The notes under the pieces were generated by a model. It had not been told where the DNA came from and did not search any database. It worked only from the letters and a program-made list of their open reading frames with translations. This document shows, in pieces, positions 34,424-44,726 of a DNA stretch of 64,000 nucleotides; the first letter of the stretch is position 1, and each line of letters opens with the position of its first letter. The translations under genes were made by a program, and so were the position numbers. The stretch comes from Ecdyonurus torrentis (lineage: Eukaryota > Arthropoda > Insecta > Ephemeroptera > Heptageniidae), in NCBI GenBank assembly GCA_949318235.1, contig OX439128.1, positions 55,419,874 through 55,483,873 on the forward strand, in the 5' to 3' direction.

Positions 34424-34766
34424 CTGCAAAGTCAATTAGTTAGTCAAGCAATACGTTTTAATTAACTTATCATGGATGTGTCAATCGGCAGTATAGTGGG
34501 TAAACTACTTTCTATTTGTTATCGATTTTAGATGGATAGGATAAGAAATACGGCCTCCTTTTGGTTGATAATACAAATCAAGAAATATAACGCTGTATTA
34601 ATTATTTTAATTGACTAAAAGCGATAAAGCCTAAGACAACGGTCCTTTTTTAGACATTTTCACAGCGCAGTGATAAAGTTTTGACAATACTAATTTTATT
34701 TACGCTATTGTAGTGTTGGGATAAGAAAAAACCGCTGTCTTGAGCTTTAAGCCCTTGTCAACTCAT

Positions 34767-35181
34767 TTTTTTATCATTTAGAATACTAGACTTATAATTA
34801 CCTAACCTTATTATCCATGAATTAGACACCAACACGTTGATTTTGTATTTATTTTTATTTTGACAGTTGAAATAAAATTTATGTGACGTCATAATGTACC
34901 GATGACTGTGATTGGTAATATTATCATGATTGATAATGTATGCATGGTGATTGATAATGTATCACGTGACCAGACCCAGTGACTGTGATTCGCCAATGAG
35001 TCAGCCAATCACAGTCACCCGTCAAGTCACGTGATAAAGTCAGCCAATCACAGTCACCGTCAGATATGTTTTATTTTAACTTTCAAAAAGAAAATAAATA
35101 CAAAATTAACATGTTGGTGTCTATTTCATGGTTAATAAGGTATGGTAATTATAAATCTAGTATTCAAAATGATAAAAATTA
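34767..35181. mobile_element. Palindromic element with CCAAT boxes in stnB intron 1
   Basis: The outer arms (ATACTAGACTTATAATTACC and complement) pair over about 90 bp. The centre contains several CCAATCACAGTCAC and TGACTGTGATTGG blocks, and CACGTGA occurs twice. Its right end is 40 nt from exon 1. Confidence 0.75.
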
Positions 35182-35220
35182 GGTTTTTAAGAAATTGATT
35201 GCTGTTTTTGTAATTTTTAC

Positions 35221-37231
35221 CTCCACTGTTATCTCCTACTCCACCCACTGAAGCTCCAAAAGCATCAAAGAAAGGATCTTTCTTCTCACTACCCTGGTTG
35301 TTTTCCATACTAAAGTCACTTCCTGCGCTCTCAAACTTCGCTGCAAATGCATCAAAGTCATCGTTCTGTCTATCGTTGCTCGGAGCAAAGTCACCGAACA
35401 ATGCTGCTCCAAATCCTCCTGAACTTTGTGGTACTTCAGTATGGTTGAAGGCATTGTAATTAACTTCAGGGGCTTGATAAGTCTGTGAAACTTCAGTAGT
35501 TGGTGCAGATGTAAACATTGCAGTTTCAGGTGCAGGTTCAGAGGAAAACATATCAGCACCAGGTTCAGAAGAGAACATATCAGCACCAGGTTTAGAAGAA
35601 AACATGTTATTTTCAGTAGTGGGTTCAGTAGAAAACATGTTAGTTTCAGTAGCCGTTTCAGATGAAAACATGTTATTTTCAGAAGTGGGTTCAGTAGAAA
35701 ACATATTAGTTTCAGTAGCCGGTTCAGTTGAAAACATGTTACTTTCAGGTGCTGGAGGAGTAATAAACATTGAAGTTTCAGCAGCCGGGGGGGAAATGAA
35801 TGCATTAGTGGCAGCCGGGGGAGAAGTGAATGCATTAACAGCAGGCGGAGGGGAAGTGAATGCATTGACAGCAGACGGAGGGGAAGTGAATGCATTAACA
35901 GTAGCCGGTGGGGAAGTGAACGCAGCAGTCTCGACGACAGATTGACTGTAGGCTGAAGAAACTGGTTTACTATTTTGAAAAGCAGGCGCAGGTTCTTGTT
36001 CAGCATGTATAGCAGGAGAAGATACAGGTACATTAGGGCTAGGAGGTCTAGGTGGTATTCTAGGTGGAGCAGGTTTAGGAGGTGGTGGTTTAGTAACTAC
36101 TGGTACAGGTGTCTCAATTATCTCACGCACCTCTGTGGTATTAGGAGAAGAAAAATCTCCTAGTAGGTTACCTTCTTGAGGTGGAGTAACTGGTTTTATA
36201 ATAACAGGAGGAGCAGGTGGTCTAGGAGGTGGTCCTGTAGCAGGTGCAGTAACAGGAGCAGTAGTAGCAGGTATATCTTCATTACCAAACATATTAAAGA
36301 AATCATTACCTGTATTAGGAGCAACAGTTTGTTCCACTGTTTCATTAGGAGGTGGTGGGAAATCTTGAGGCTCTAACTCGGGAGGTGTTATTACCCGTTC
36401 TTCCATGCCACCTCCAAATATATCCATAAAATTAGCTGCAGTTTGTGGTTCAGCAGGTGCAGCAGCTTCTTCGCCTATCATTAGATCACCTTCTTGTTCA
36501 CCTAGAAAATCCCCACCTAATTCTGGTGTTGGGCTTGGTGAGTGCAGATCTCTAATAGGAGTTGGACTAGGAGTTTTTGTAGCCCTTAATCTATCTAGCA
36601 GGTCTGAAGAAGTCGCCTCCATAGCTCCAGTAACACTCAGTATTAGCTGTTGAGTTTCTTTAGAAGGAGGTACTGGTCTTGGAGGTGGCGGACGTCCTGG
36701 TCCCGAGGCAGGAGATTTTTTACCAGGGTCTTCTTCAACTTGAAATATATTAGCAGTTTCTGCGCAATACTCCACTGCTTCTCCCGTCAAGGGTAGAGAA
36801 GGAAGGGTAGCTATTGGGGGAGAAGGTCGTGGTGGAGTGGGTTTTTCTGGACTTCCAAAGAAGTCTACATTGGAAACTTGATTCTGAACTTCTGCTTGAG
36901 GTTCAGGATCATCTCCAAATAGATTAATTGTATTTGAATGTAGATTATCGTCACCAAAAATATTGTCATTATTCACAGCTATGAAACTTTGGTCCATATC
37001 TTCATCACCGAACATTGCGAAGGGATTGGTGGACCCAGCTGAGTTAGTGTCTGTATAATCTTCCTCCAGTCCACATAAGAAAGGATTCAATTCAGCTGAG
37101 TTACCATTAGAGGGCATATCAAAGTCACCGGAAGTTAGGAATGGATTTGAAGCTCCATTGTCAACAGGAAGTGAGAAATCTTCATCCATAAGGAATGGGT
37201 TTCCCCCATGTGAAACTGCTTCGAATGCCAT
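35221..37231 (-). CDS. stnB: stnB coding exon 1 (StonedB, N-terminal 670 aa)
   Basis: The second ORF of the locus, a stonin family endocytic adaptor. By family knowledge it works with AP-2 at presynaptic sites and retrieves synaptotagmin during vesicle recycling. Start chosen at 37231: the context CCAAGATGG is strong and the NPF motifs begin at once. NPF motifs lie at about residues 11, 29, 51 and 69. Further clathrin-adaptor type motifs include NIFGDD, NLFGDD, FFNMFGNED, ALFGDF, DDFDAF and DPFFDAF. Pro-rich stretches (PPPRPAPP type) lie between. Residues about 440-580 are two tandem peptide repeats: a TSPPAAVNAF-type unit and an STEPTTENNMF-type unit. The donor GTAAAAATT at 35219-35220 leaves phase 1. 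Full-length protein 1376 aa. Confidence 0.95.
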
Positions 37232-38155
37232 CTTGGTGTTTTAAATTTAAATTGAGATTATTGTAATTAGATTTTTTGTTTCTAATGTCCAAAAAACACG
37301 TAAATCTCAAATGCTATTTACTCTTAATTACTTATTAACACTTTTATCTCAAGTATGTTAAGGACAGTAATTTTACTTAATATCACTTTTACTTTAATTA
37401 ATTAATTACCTTAATTACGTAACTGTCAAATGTATTAAGTAGATTCGTGTCACTTTAATTATTTCAATAAGTACAATTTAAAACTTCAAAGTTAGAATAT
37501 TTATGCAAATAACACTCTGTCTTAAATCACTTGTAAATGGCCTGTTATCACTTATAGTACTCGTATTTGTGTTAGTATTGGCCACAAATATATTAAATTT
37601 GGGATATTTTAATTCTCTTAAGTTTTTTACGTATTTTAAATAAAACGTAACAAAGATTTTTTGGTCCGTTATCTTATTTTTGAAGTACCAATATTAATGA
37701 AAATTTATAAGTTTTGAAGTTGAAATTTTTTTTCAAGTACAGGTACTTTTAGATAAAATGTATATTTTATTTCACTTACGAATCTTTAGAAAAATTTAAG
37801 AGTTGTTCAAATTGAAAACTTAATTTTGCATATACTTCAAATAACGTGTTAAAGATAGCTTTTTTTCTTAATCTTGTATTAAAGTATTGAATTGAGTAAA
37901 ATATTACGTGATTTGGAAGTTAAATGTTTAAAATTGTATTTATTTCCGCAAAGTACTTTTCAAAAGTATGATTTTCACTTCAAATAACTCAATTTTAGTG
38001 ACTTAGAAGTTTTATATTGAGTATTTTTAAACTTCAGATATTAATTTTGTCTTAATGACTGTTAAATTTACTGTTTGTTTTGAATATTGAAAATGACGTG
38101 ACAAAATTATCAAACCACTGAGCTTAGTGACTTAGAAATCTAAGATTTAGTAATG
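37232..38155 (-). other. Intercistronic spacer, almost free of sense-strand ATG
   Basis: 924 nt between the stnA stop and the stnB start. On the minus (sense) strand there is one ATG, at 37831-37829, and it opens a three-codon ORF (ATG CAA AAT TAA). The opposite strand has thirteen ATGs. No MITE, satellite or microsatellite is present here, unlike every intron over 1 kb in this gene. I saw no convincing intron inside it, although weak splice sites cannot be excluded by eye. Confidence 0.85.
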
Positions 38156-38488
38156 TTACTGTCCTATTAACTCAGCTTCCAGTAATTTCAGTTCTGCACG
38201 TCCTGGTAACAAGTCTCCAGCAAAGGACGTGTCAAAAGGGTCTATGTCCTGGTCCTGGGCCTCACACTGAGGACTCAAGGGCTTGATACTATCAGAGGTA
38301 TCGTCAGGCAGATGTAGTAAGTCAGGTTTCTCAGTGGTGACCGCTGCTTGTTGTTCTCTTAGTGCGTCACGTGGGTTAAAGTCCTCGTCTGTGTAGCTTC
38401 TCTTTAGTTGTGGTGGGGGCTCGGCTAATTGAAGCTCGCTCTCAAGTAGGCGTAGTTCTGCAGGGCCTGGTGCGATTGCAGGACTAAC
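38156..38488 (-). CDS. stnA: stnA coding exon 2 (C-terminus)
   Basis: Residues 797-906. Acceptor TTTGCCCACAG at 38489-38490, phase 0. The junction restores a complete repeat module: DPFDTSQ from exon 1 joins VSPAIAPGPAELRLLESELQ here, matching the other copies. A last module, DPFDTSFAGDLLPGRAELKL, ends at LIGQ and TAA. The 333 nt contain no ATG in any sense frame. The stop overlaps a weak potential donor (GTAACA); using it with an acceptor at the stnB ATG would put stnB out of frame, so a fusion there is unlikely. Confidence 0.92.
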   Translation of the reverse strand, partial: VSPAIAPGPAELRLLESELQLAEPPPQLKRSYTDEDFNPRDALREQQAAVTTEKPDLLHLPDDTSDSIKPLSPQCEAQDQDIDPFDTSFAGDLLPGRAELKLLEAELIGQ

Positions 38489-38507
38489 CTGTGGGCAAAA
38501 TAATATA

Positions 38508-38841
38508 TTAAAGTCATAGACCATATAAGTCAACATTTGTTTTTTAATAAATGAGTACGAAATGGTATTTTCAAAACTCTTGAGATTTTTTAAGAGAATG
38601 TTAATTTAGCCCCACGAGAGAGTTAAATCGGGCAATTTACATGAATACTCTTCTTTTTGACGTCAGAAAACATGCAATAATCATAATAAAAATTTTGTGC
38701 GGGTTGCAAAATTCTAAATTTTCTGATCACTGCTTTGGAGCCACAGTTGGGGTTTAAGACAAACTAAAGTTATTTATGTAAGTCCCATCAAGTGTTTTGT
38801 GATTTAAATACTTATGTTTTTTTTCTGGTCTAAGCCTTTAA
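38508..38841. mobile_element. MITE-B copy at the 3' end of stnA intron 1
   Basis: TTAA-flanked element whose end is 19 nt from the exon 2 acceptor. Same orientation as the copy at the other end of the intron (44390-44718). Confidence 0.85.
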
Positions 38842-39494
38842 GTTTTTCTCATTCTTAATGTGTTTACAAGTATAAAGCTATTTACACTTCGTTAAAGCTG
38901 CCGATTATACTTTTGCCGTTAATGTCGTGAAAAAAATACAATCCGGCAATTTTATAAATATAGGGGCAAGATTTACTCAGGGGTAGCCCAGGCGCAGAAT
39001 TTCTAATAAGCCCCGCCCACAAACTACCCAGCTGATCAGTTTTGATGATGTCACTCTGGGACGAAGTGCAATGTAAAAAGGTCTATCAAACCTCTTTAAT
39101 CTGGATTTACGCCAAAAAACGTAACTTTGACGAGTTTTTCACCCCTAAACAAAAGATGTATTGGTATTTCAGGCAATTAAATCTGGGGTTATCATATCGC
39201 TAGAGATAAATGTTACAATTTTATTGTCCAAAAAGCACCTTGCCACTGCCAATATAATGGTAATCTGGTCCCAGAACTTCGTTACACGCGCATGCGCAGA
39301 AGCACTTGCGCAAAGCGTAACCAAAATGAAGTTTTTTATGCACTCATCTATATAAATACATCTTGAGATTTACTCATCAAAAATTTGAAATTATTTTTAA
39401 CTGCATGCAAAAAAAGAAAATGTAATACTAACAAAGCTACAGGTAGACATATAAGCTATAACACAGGTATTATTATACTACAATAATATCTAAA

Positions 39495-39625
39495 GGTGCA
39501 TTTACATATTCTTAAATATGTTGTTACTTTGCGCAGCAAAATAATGTTTCCCATTTAAAACAAAGCTATTTCACAATTTACTTCGCAAAGTTGTAACAAA
39601 TATAAGAATATGTGAATGCACCTTA
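39495..39625. mobile_element. Small palindrome, about 130 bp
   Basis: AAGGTGCATTTACATATTCT at the left is matched by its near complement ending GTGAATGCACCTT. In stnA intron 1. Confidence 0.7.
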
Positions 39626-39667
39626 CTGCAGGTGCAATATGCTACAGTAAATTGTGACTCTTTTACA

Positions 39668-39999
39668 TTAAAGGAATAGACCAGAGAAAAACTTAAACAT
39701 TTATATCACAAACCCCTTGTTGGGATTTACATAAATAACTTTAGTTTGTCTCAAAAACCGACAGTAGCAGTAGCAGTGATCAGAAAATTTAATTGATACA
39801 ACCTGCACAAACTAATTTTTTGATGTATCTGACGTCATAAACATGAATATTCACGCAAATTGCATACTTTACAGTTTTTTCATGCTCTCTCGTGGGGCTA
39901 TATTAACATTCTGGTAATAATTGTCATCAGTTTTGAAGATTCCATTTCTTGTTTATTTATTAATTAGCACATGTTGTTTTATGTGGTCTATGCCTTTAA
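39668..39999. mobile_element. MITE-B copy in stnA intron 1
   Basis: Starts TTAAAGGAATAGACCAG and ends GGTCTATGCCTTTAA; opposite orientation to the copies at the intron ends. Confidence 0.88.
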
Positions 40000-40094
40000 G
40001 TGTAATTATAGTTAATAACTACCTGGTCCAAATTAAAGTGTACCTATTGCAAAACACAGGTATATGTACCCGGTTTTATACTCTGTTCCATATC

Positions 40095-40270
40095 TAAACA
40101 GATTATTGACTGATAAAGGAACAACTTATTTGAGACCGACTATAAGCGATTTCGCTCACATCCGCTTCCGTTTTTCCTTACTACACATGCGCAGTAAGTC
40201 AAAACGGAAGCGGATGTGAGCGAAATCACTTATAGTCGGCCTCAAAACAGTTGTTTCTTTATCAGTCAAT
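40095..40270. mobile_element. Palindromic element, about 175 bp
   Basis: ATTGACTGATAAAGGAAC at the left end matches its complement at the right. The inner arms (CGCTCACATCCGCTTCCGTT) are nearly perfect. Confidence 0.8.
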
Positions 40271-40384
40271 TAGGCCACTTGCCTAATTCAAGCAGTGTTT
40301 GCAAATTAAATTTGCTACACTTGATCTACAAGACGAGCAGTTGTGTAAAATGGCAACAATGCTAGCGCGCTGTTGCCTACTATA

Positions 40385-40680
40385 GTAACTAAAAGAGGTA
40401 GTATGGTCACCGCATTCCTCTTATGTATGAGGGTGTAACCACATTTTGTAGACATGTGATTGGCGTAGAGAGAAAACAGCGGAGATTCCCGAAGTCACTT
40501 CGACAGCCAATCTCAGCGGTAGATTACAACGTCTCAGAAAATTATTAATTAATAATATTAATTACTTGAGGAGGTTATTTATAGATTTAAAAACAATAGC
40601 TGACTTATTTAGCCATGTTTTGATATGATTTTTATGTCCTGACAATTTGTATTAATAGCGCTTTGATTTATTGAAGTGAA
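40385..40680. repeat. Dispersed repeat O (second copy)
   Basis: Reverse-complement match of 32455-32750. Confidence 0.8.
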
Positions 40681-40776
40681 CACTTTCAACATGGGTTTAG
40701 ATAGGACGTACGGTGTGAAGCAAAAAACCGCTTTTTCTGCATCGACTGTACTACCTTTATATTACTTTGACTATAT

Positions 40777-42155
40777 ATCGATGGTGTTGCGGCTAAACTA
40801 CGCTTCTACTTTTATCGTGTTTCCTTACTTTCACACATCTACGTTTATCGCGATAGACATAAAAACGCGTATCTACATTTATCGCGACAAAAGGTAAACA
40901 CATTTCTACACCTGTTTTCTTATGTAGAAATGTTTTTACCTCACTCAAAAAAATAGTGCATTACTTTAGTTGTTTTTAATAACTAACTTTAGCTGCTAAA
41001 CGTTTTTTCTGCATTAAATAAGTTGGCAATATTTTTGTGTTTAAAATAAGTTATTATCAATGTCTAATCTCGCGCCCATCTAAAATAAGTTTGCCGCGGT
41101 AACTAATTTAAAACACAACTTTACGATCACTGCCGAATACTTGCGACAACATACGATACGGATAGTGAAAGAAAGCAACATGGCGAAGAAGAAGGAAGAA
41201 TGCAAGCGAAGCGGCTCTTGAAAAATCCACAAACTAATGGAATACACGGGAAGTAAACATGGTTTTAATATAATAATTTTATGTGTAAGAATGCGTTTAC
41301 TTTGTGGAACATTTTATTTTAGGTCCGGCGAAAGGAGGAAACGTAAAAATGAGGACTGACTATGTGATGATGCCAGATGCCGGTATGTGCGTGGTGCAGA
41401 CATGGCGGGTAAATGAGAAAAAATGTGGTCTCAATCGAAAGTATTTATCGTTTTAGGGTAGTTTGAATACCATACACACATTTAAAATTTAAATAAACGT
41501 TCGTTTTAATTCATTATGTAAATGAAAATTAATTTCGTCTTTGTTATTTTCGTGTTTTCCGACCGGTATAGACTGTCTGTCACGGTATGCATGTGATTGA
41601 AAACTTTATATAAACGTATCATTGCTATATTTATTGTGAAAACGCGTAATATTTTGTGAATTTTATTTATTATCGTGTATGTTGCATGCTAAGATGTGGG
41701 GAAAGAGAGAGAAGAATATAAAAAACCAAGTGTGTCGGTGTGCCGGGTTGAATTGTGTGCGTAAGAGAGAGAGGTGGCGGGACACGCTGGTCAGAGTGCA
41801 GTGAGGCAGGCGGGCGCGAGAGCGAGCGAGACGAGCAAGAGCAGAGAAGCGAGCGCACGCAGCAGCGAAGGAGGGGAATTAGTTACGCGTAATAACTAAA
41901 CAAAAGTAACTTAAGTTAGCTACTGTTAATAACTTGCCAAAAGTGCATTATTTTAGTTACCATTAATAGTTTATAAGTGTATATCTTAAATAAGTTAGTA
42001 TTCGTAACTAAAGTAATGCACTTGTTTTTGGAGTGCTGTTCTCGCGATAAATGTAGATACGTGTTTTCATGTCTATCGCGATAGACGTAGATGTTTGAAA
42101 GTAAGGAAACACGGTAAAAGTAGAAGAGTAGTTTAGCCGCAACACCATCGATATA
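40777..42155. mobile_element. Palindromic element E split by element F
   Basis: The left arm ATCGATGGTGTTGCGGC and the right arm ending CAACACCATCGATAT are the ends of an E element. It is interrupted at 40942-42035 by a 1.1-kb insertion. Compare the unsplit copy at 16372-16868. Confidence 0.85.
40942..42035. mobile_element. Element F, 1.1 kb, CACTC ends, inserted in E
   Basis: Terminal inverted repeats read CACTCAAAAAAATAGTGCAT on the left, with the complementary type TGCACTTGTTTTTGGAGTG on the right. Comparison with the empty E copy suggests a 2-bp CT target duplication. The interior includes a short ATG-led frame in good context near 41178, a TTATTTTAG splice-like site near 41320 and a GC-rich, purine-rich block at 41760-41880, all unlike the AT-rich surroundings. 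No transposase seen. CACT ends with a short duplication would fit a non-autonomous CACTA-type element; this is a weak inference. Confidence 0.7.
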
Positions 42156-42599
42156 TTGACTTACTATGACTATATATATTAAAAGAAATTGAACAAATTT
42201 CAACTACTATTCTTTATAGTTGCTTTACTGCCTTCGTCTGTATACCTGTATGAAGCTTTCTAACGAAATGACGGTTGGTTAAAAATTTGACCTTGAGCGA
42301 ATTACGGCAACAGTGTCGTGGGGACCAGATTCAAATAAAAGCCATGGATTGCATAGGAGAGCGTATTGATTTTGATTTAATTAAAATAGAAATAGGTAAA
42401 AAGTCGCGGTTTTTGGTCGTGGTCTGATTAGATGAACATCTTAGCTTTCGATTGATATCATTTTGGCTCCAAAAAATTAATTATTATTAATTAACACAGG
42501 TAATTAAAAAATACCTTATAATTAGTGCTGATATAAAAATTGTTGTCATTCGAATTTAAAATAAACTAGAATCATGAAAATTGGTACAAAGGTAGATCA

Positions 42600-43380
42600 A
42601 TACCTTAGTCATAATTTATCAAAAGGTTAATTACCTCACCCACCTCTAAAGGGTGTAAAAGGGGTAGTTAACCCCCAAAAATTAAACTAATTCGATTTCA
42701 AATGTTTTAACGTCGTTGTTGGGGTAAAGTGGCCCGCCTAAGAAGACTGTGATATTAATTTTTGTTAATTTTCACACCTAACCGACCTATAAGGGGTAGT
42801 TTACCTTCCAAATTGAATTATTTCGAACTTGTAGGTTTTCAACAAACAAAACGTCGTTTCCGGGGTTTCTGAACTTGCTGAAGACAATGGTGCACTCAAA
42901 AATTTTCTAGCTTCAACCCCTAAAGAGCAAGGGGTAGTTTTAACCCTAATTTCCAATTAAACCAAAATCAAAAATAAAAGTGTCATTTCCGGTGAAAAGC
43001 AAAGTGCTAAAAATATAAGTAGTAGTTTCACATTTTTATCTTCCACCCCTAACGTGCTAGGGGGTAGTTTTCATCCGTCAATTAAATTTAAATAAAATCA
43101 GGCCATCAAAGTGTCATTTCTGAGGTAAAAAAATATGCTGAAGACGATAGTGAGGTTTAAAAAATTCTATCTTCAACCCCTAGCGCGCTAGGGGCAGTTT
43201 CACCCTAATTTTTGGAATAATTAATATAGACTATAAAGGTGTCGATTTAGGGGTTAAAAAATTTTCTGAAGACGAGGGTGACACTTAGAAGTTTTTATTT
43301 TCAACCCTTAACTTGCAAGGGGTAGTTTTTGCCAATATTTCTAATTTAATTACCAAAAAAAGCTAAAAACTACCCCTGGC
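42600..43380. repeat. Degenerate tandem repeat, period about 128 bp
   Basis: About six diverged units, each with an inverted motif CAACCCCTA...TAGGGGTAGTTT and the phrase AGTGTCATTTC. In stnA intron 1. Confidence 0.75.
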
Positions 43381-43419
43381 AAGTTATATTCCTATACTGC
43401 TCGATTATTTATGTTTTTG

Positions 43420-43472
43420 AATGATCCAACATGGCGTCGACTTTAACATGAATGCATACACCTTATACTGTA
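43420..43472. mobile_element. MITE-C end fragment
   Basis: Only ATCCAACATGGCGTCGAC through GCATACACCTTATA remains. Confidence 0.65.
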
Positions 43473-43639
43473 GTGATCAATCAATCAGTCAATAAATAAA
43501 TAAATCAATCAAACAATCAATCAGTCAGAAGGTTGATGTATCCTGACAGTTATGCAGTCATGTCTTACATAAGTAATCAACTATTTGCATACCTCACAAC
43601 TTAGGCAAGCGTTACACTTTTTTATACTTCATAAATGTA

Positions 43640-43675
43640 TATATTTATTTATTTAATTATTTATTTATTTAATAT

Positions 43676-43774
<99 letters not shown>

Positions 43775-43781
43775 TTCATTT

Positions 43782-43825
<44 letters not shown>

Positions 43826-43887
43826 TTTTTTATTTATTTGTTTATTTATTCATTTATTATTTATTTTTTTATTTTTTATTTATTTGT

Positions 43888-43946
<59 letters not shown>

Positions 43947-44015
43947 CTTATTTATTTATTTATTTATTTATTGATTTATTTGTTTTTTATTTATTTATTT
44001 GTTTATTTACTTATT
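43640..44015. repeat. TTTA microsatellite
   Basis: About 375 bp of interrupted (TTTA)n in stnA intron 1; the Leu/Phe/Ile/Tyr reading frame is an artefact. Confidence 0.98.
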
Positions 44016-44389
44016 GATATATAATTTTATATATTTACACTAATTAAATGTGTTCAGCCATCTTATAATTTATGTTTCTATTTATTATAGTTTTTTACAT
44101 ATAAAAACGCCAATATTATTTTTGGAATTTTCCTAATTTGCTCAAAATGCGTAATTTATATAAATTTAATGAAGTTGGTAAACTCTTTTCCCTCAATTAA
44201 AAAAAAATGCGCAATGTCATTTAAAAAGTTTTAGCGGATTGTCTATTGTTGTGGTTTTGAGCACGCACAAATTTATTGTACTTCTTCTATGCTTGGGTTT
44301 ACAAAAAAATATATATATATATATATATAAATTATGCATTACAGTGAGTTTTCATATTGAATTTCTATTTGCAGCGAAATTAATTAAGA

Positions 44390-44718
44390 AAAAATTCAAC
44401 CACATAAAACAACATGTGCTTTTTAATGAATAAACACAGAATGGGATCTTAAAAACTGATGACAATTTTTTACCAGAATGTTAATATAGCCCCTGTAGAG
44501 AAAATGAAAAAACTGTAAAATATGCAATTTGCGAGAGTATTCATATTTATGACGTCAGAAACATGCAAAAATTAGTATGAAAATGTGGTGTAGGCTGTTT
44601 CAATTAAATTTTCTGATACTATTGTTGGATTTTGAGACAAACTAAAGTTATTTATGTAAGTCCTATCAAGTGTTTTGTGATATAAATGCTTATGTTGTTG
44701 TCTGGTCTATTCCTTTAA
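44390..44718. mobile_element. MITE-B copy abutting the stnA exon 1 donor
   Basis: The element's TTAA end (44715-44718) lies only 8 nt inside the intron. The intron starts GTAATTTA and then runs into TTAAAGGAATAGACC. The far end is degraded. Confidence 0.85.
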
Positions 44719-44726
44719 TAAATTAC

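Noticed and set aside
35236..36033. 265-codon minus-strand ORF overlapping stnB exon 1
   Set aside because: Alternate frame of the Pro/Ser/Thr-rich stnB repeats; Leu/His-rich composition with no domain.
35604..36653. Several plus-strand ORFs opposite stnB exon 1
   Set aside because: Antisense shadows of the stnB coding repeats.
37229..38170. Splicing that would fuse stnA to stnB
   Set aside because: The only donor-like site at the stnA stop (GTAACA), joined to the AAG just before the stnB ATG, puts stnB out of frame. The ATG depletion also argues for separate translation.
38489..44726. Claim that stnA intron 1 was created by MITE-B
   Set aside because: The bracketing copies are suggestive, but without the orthologous intron from relatives the sequence cannot separate intron gain from later insertion.
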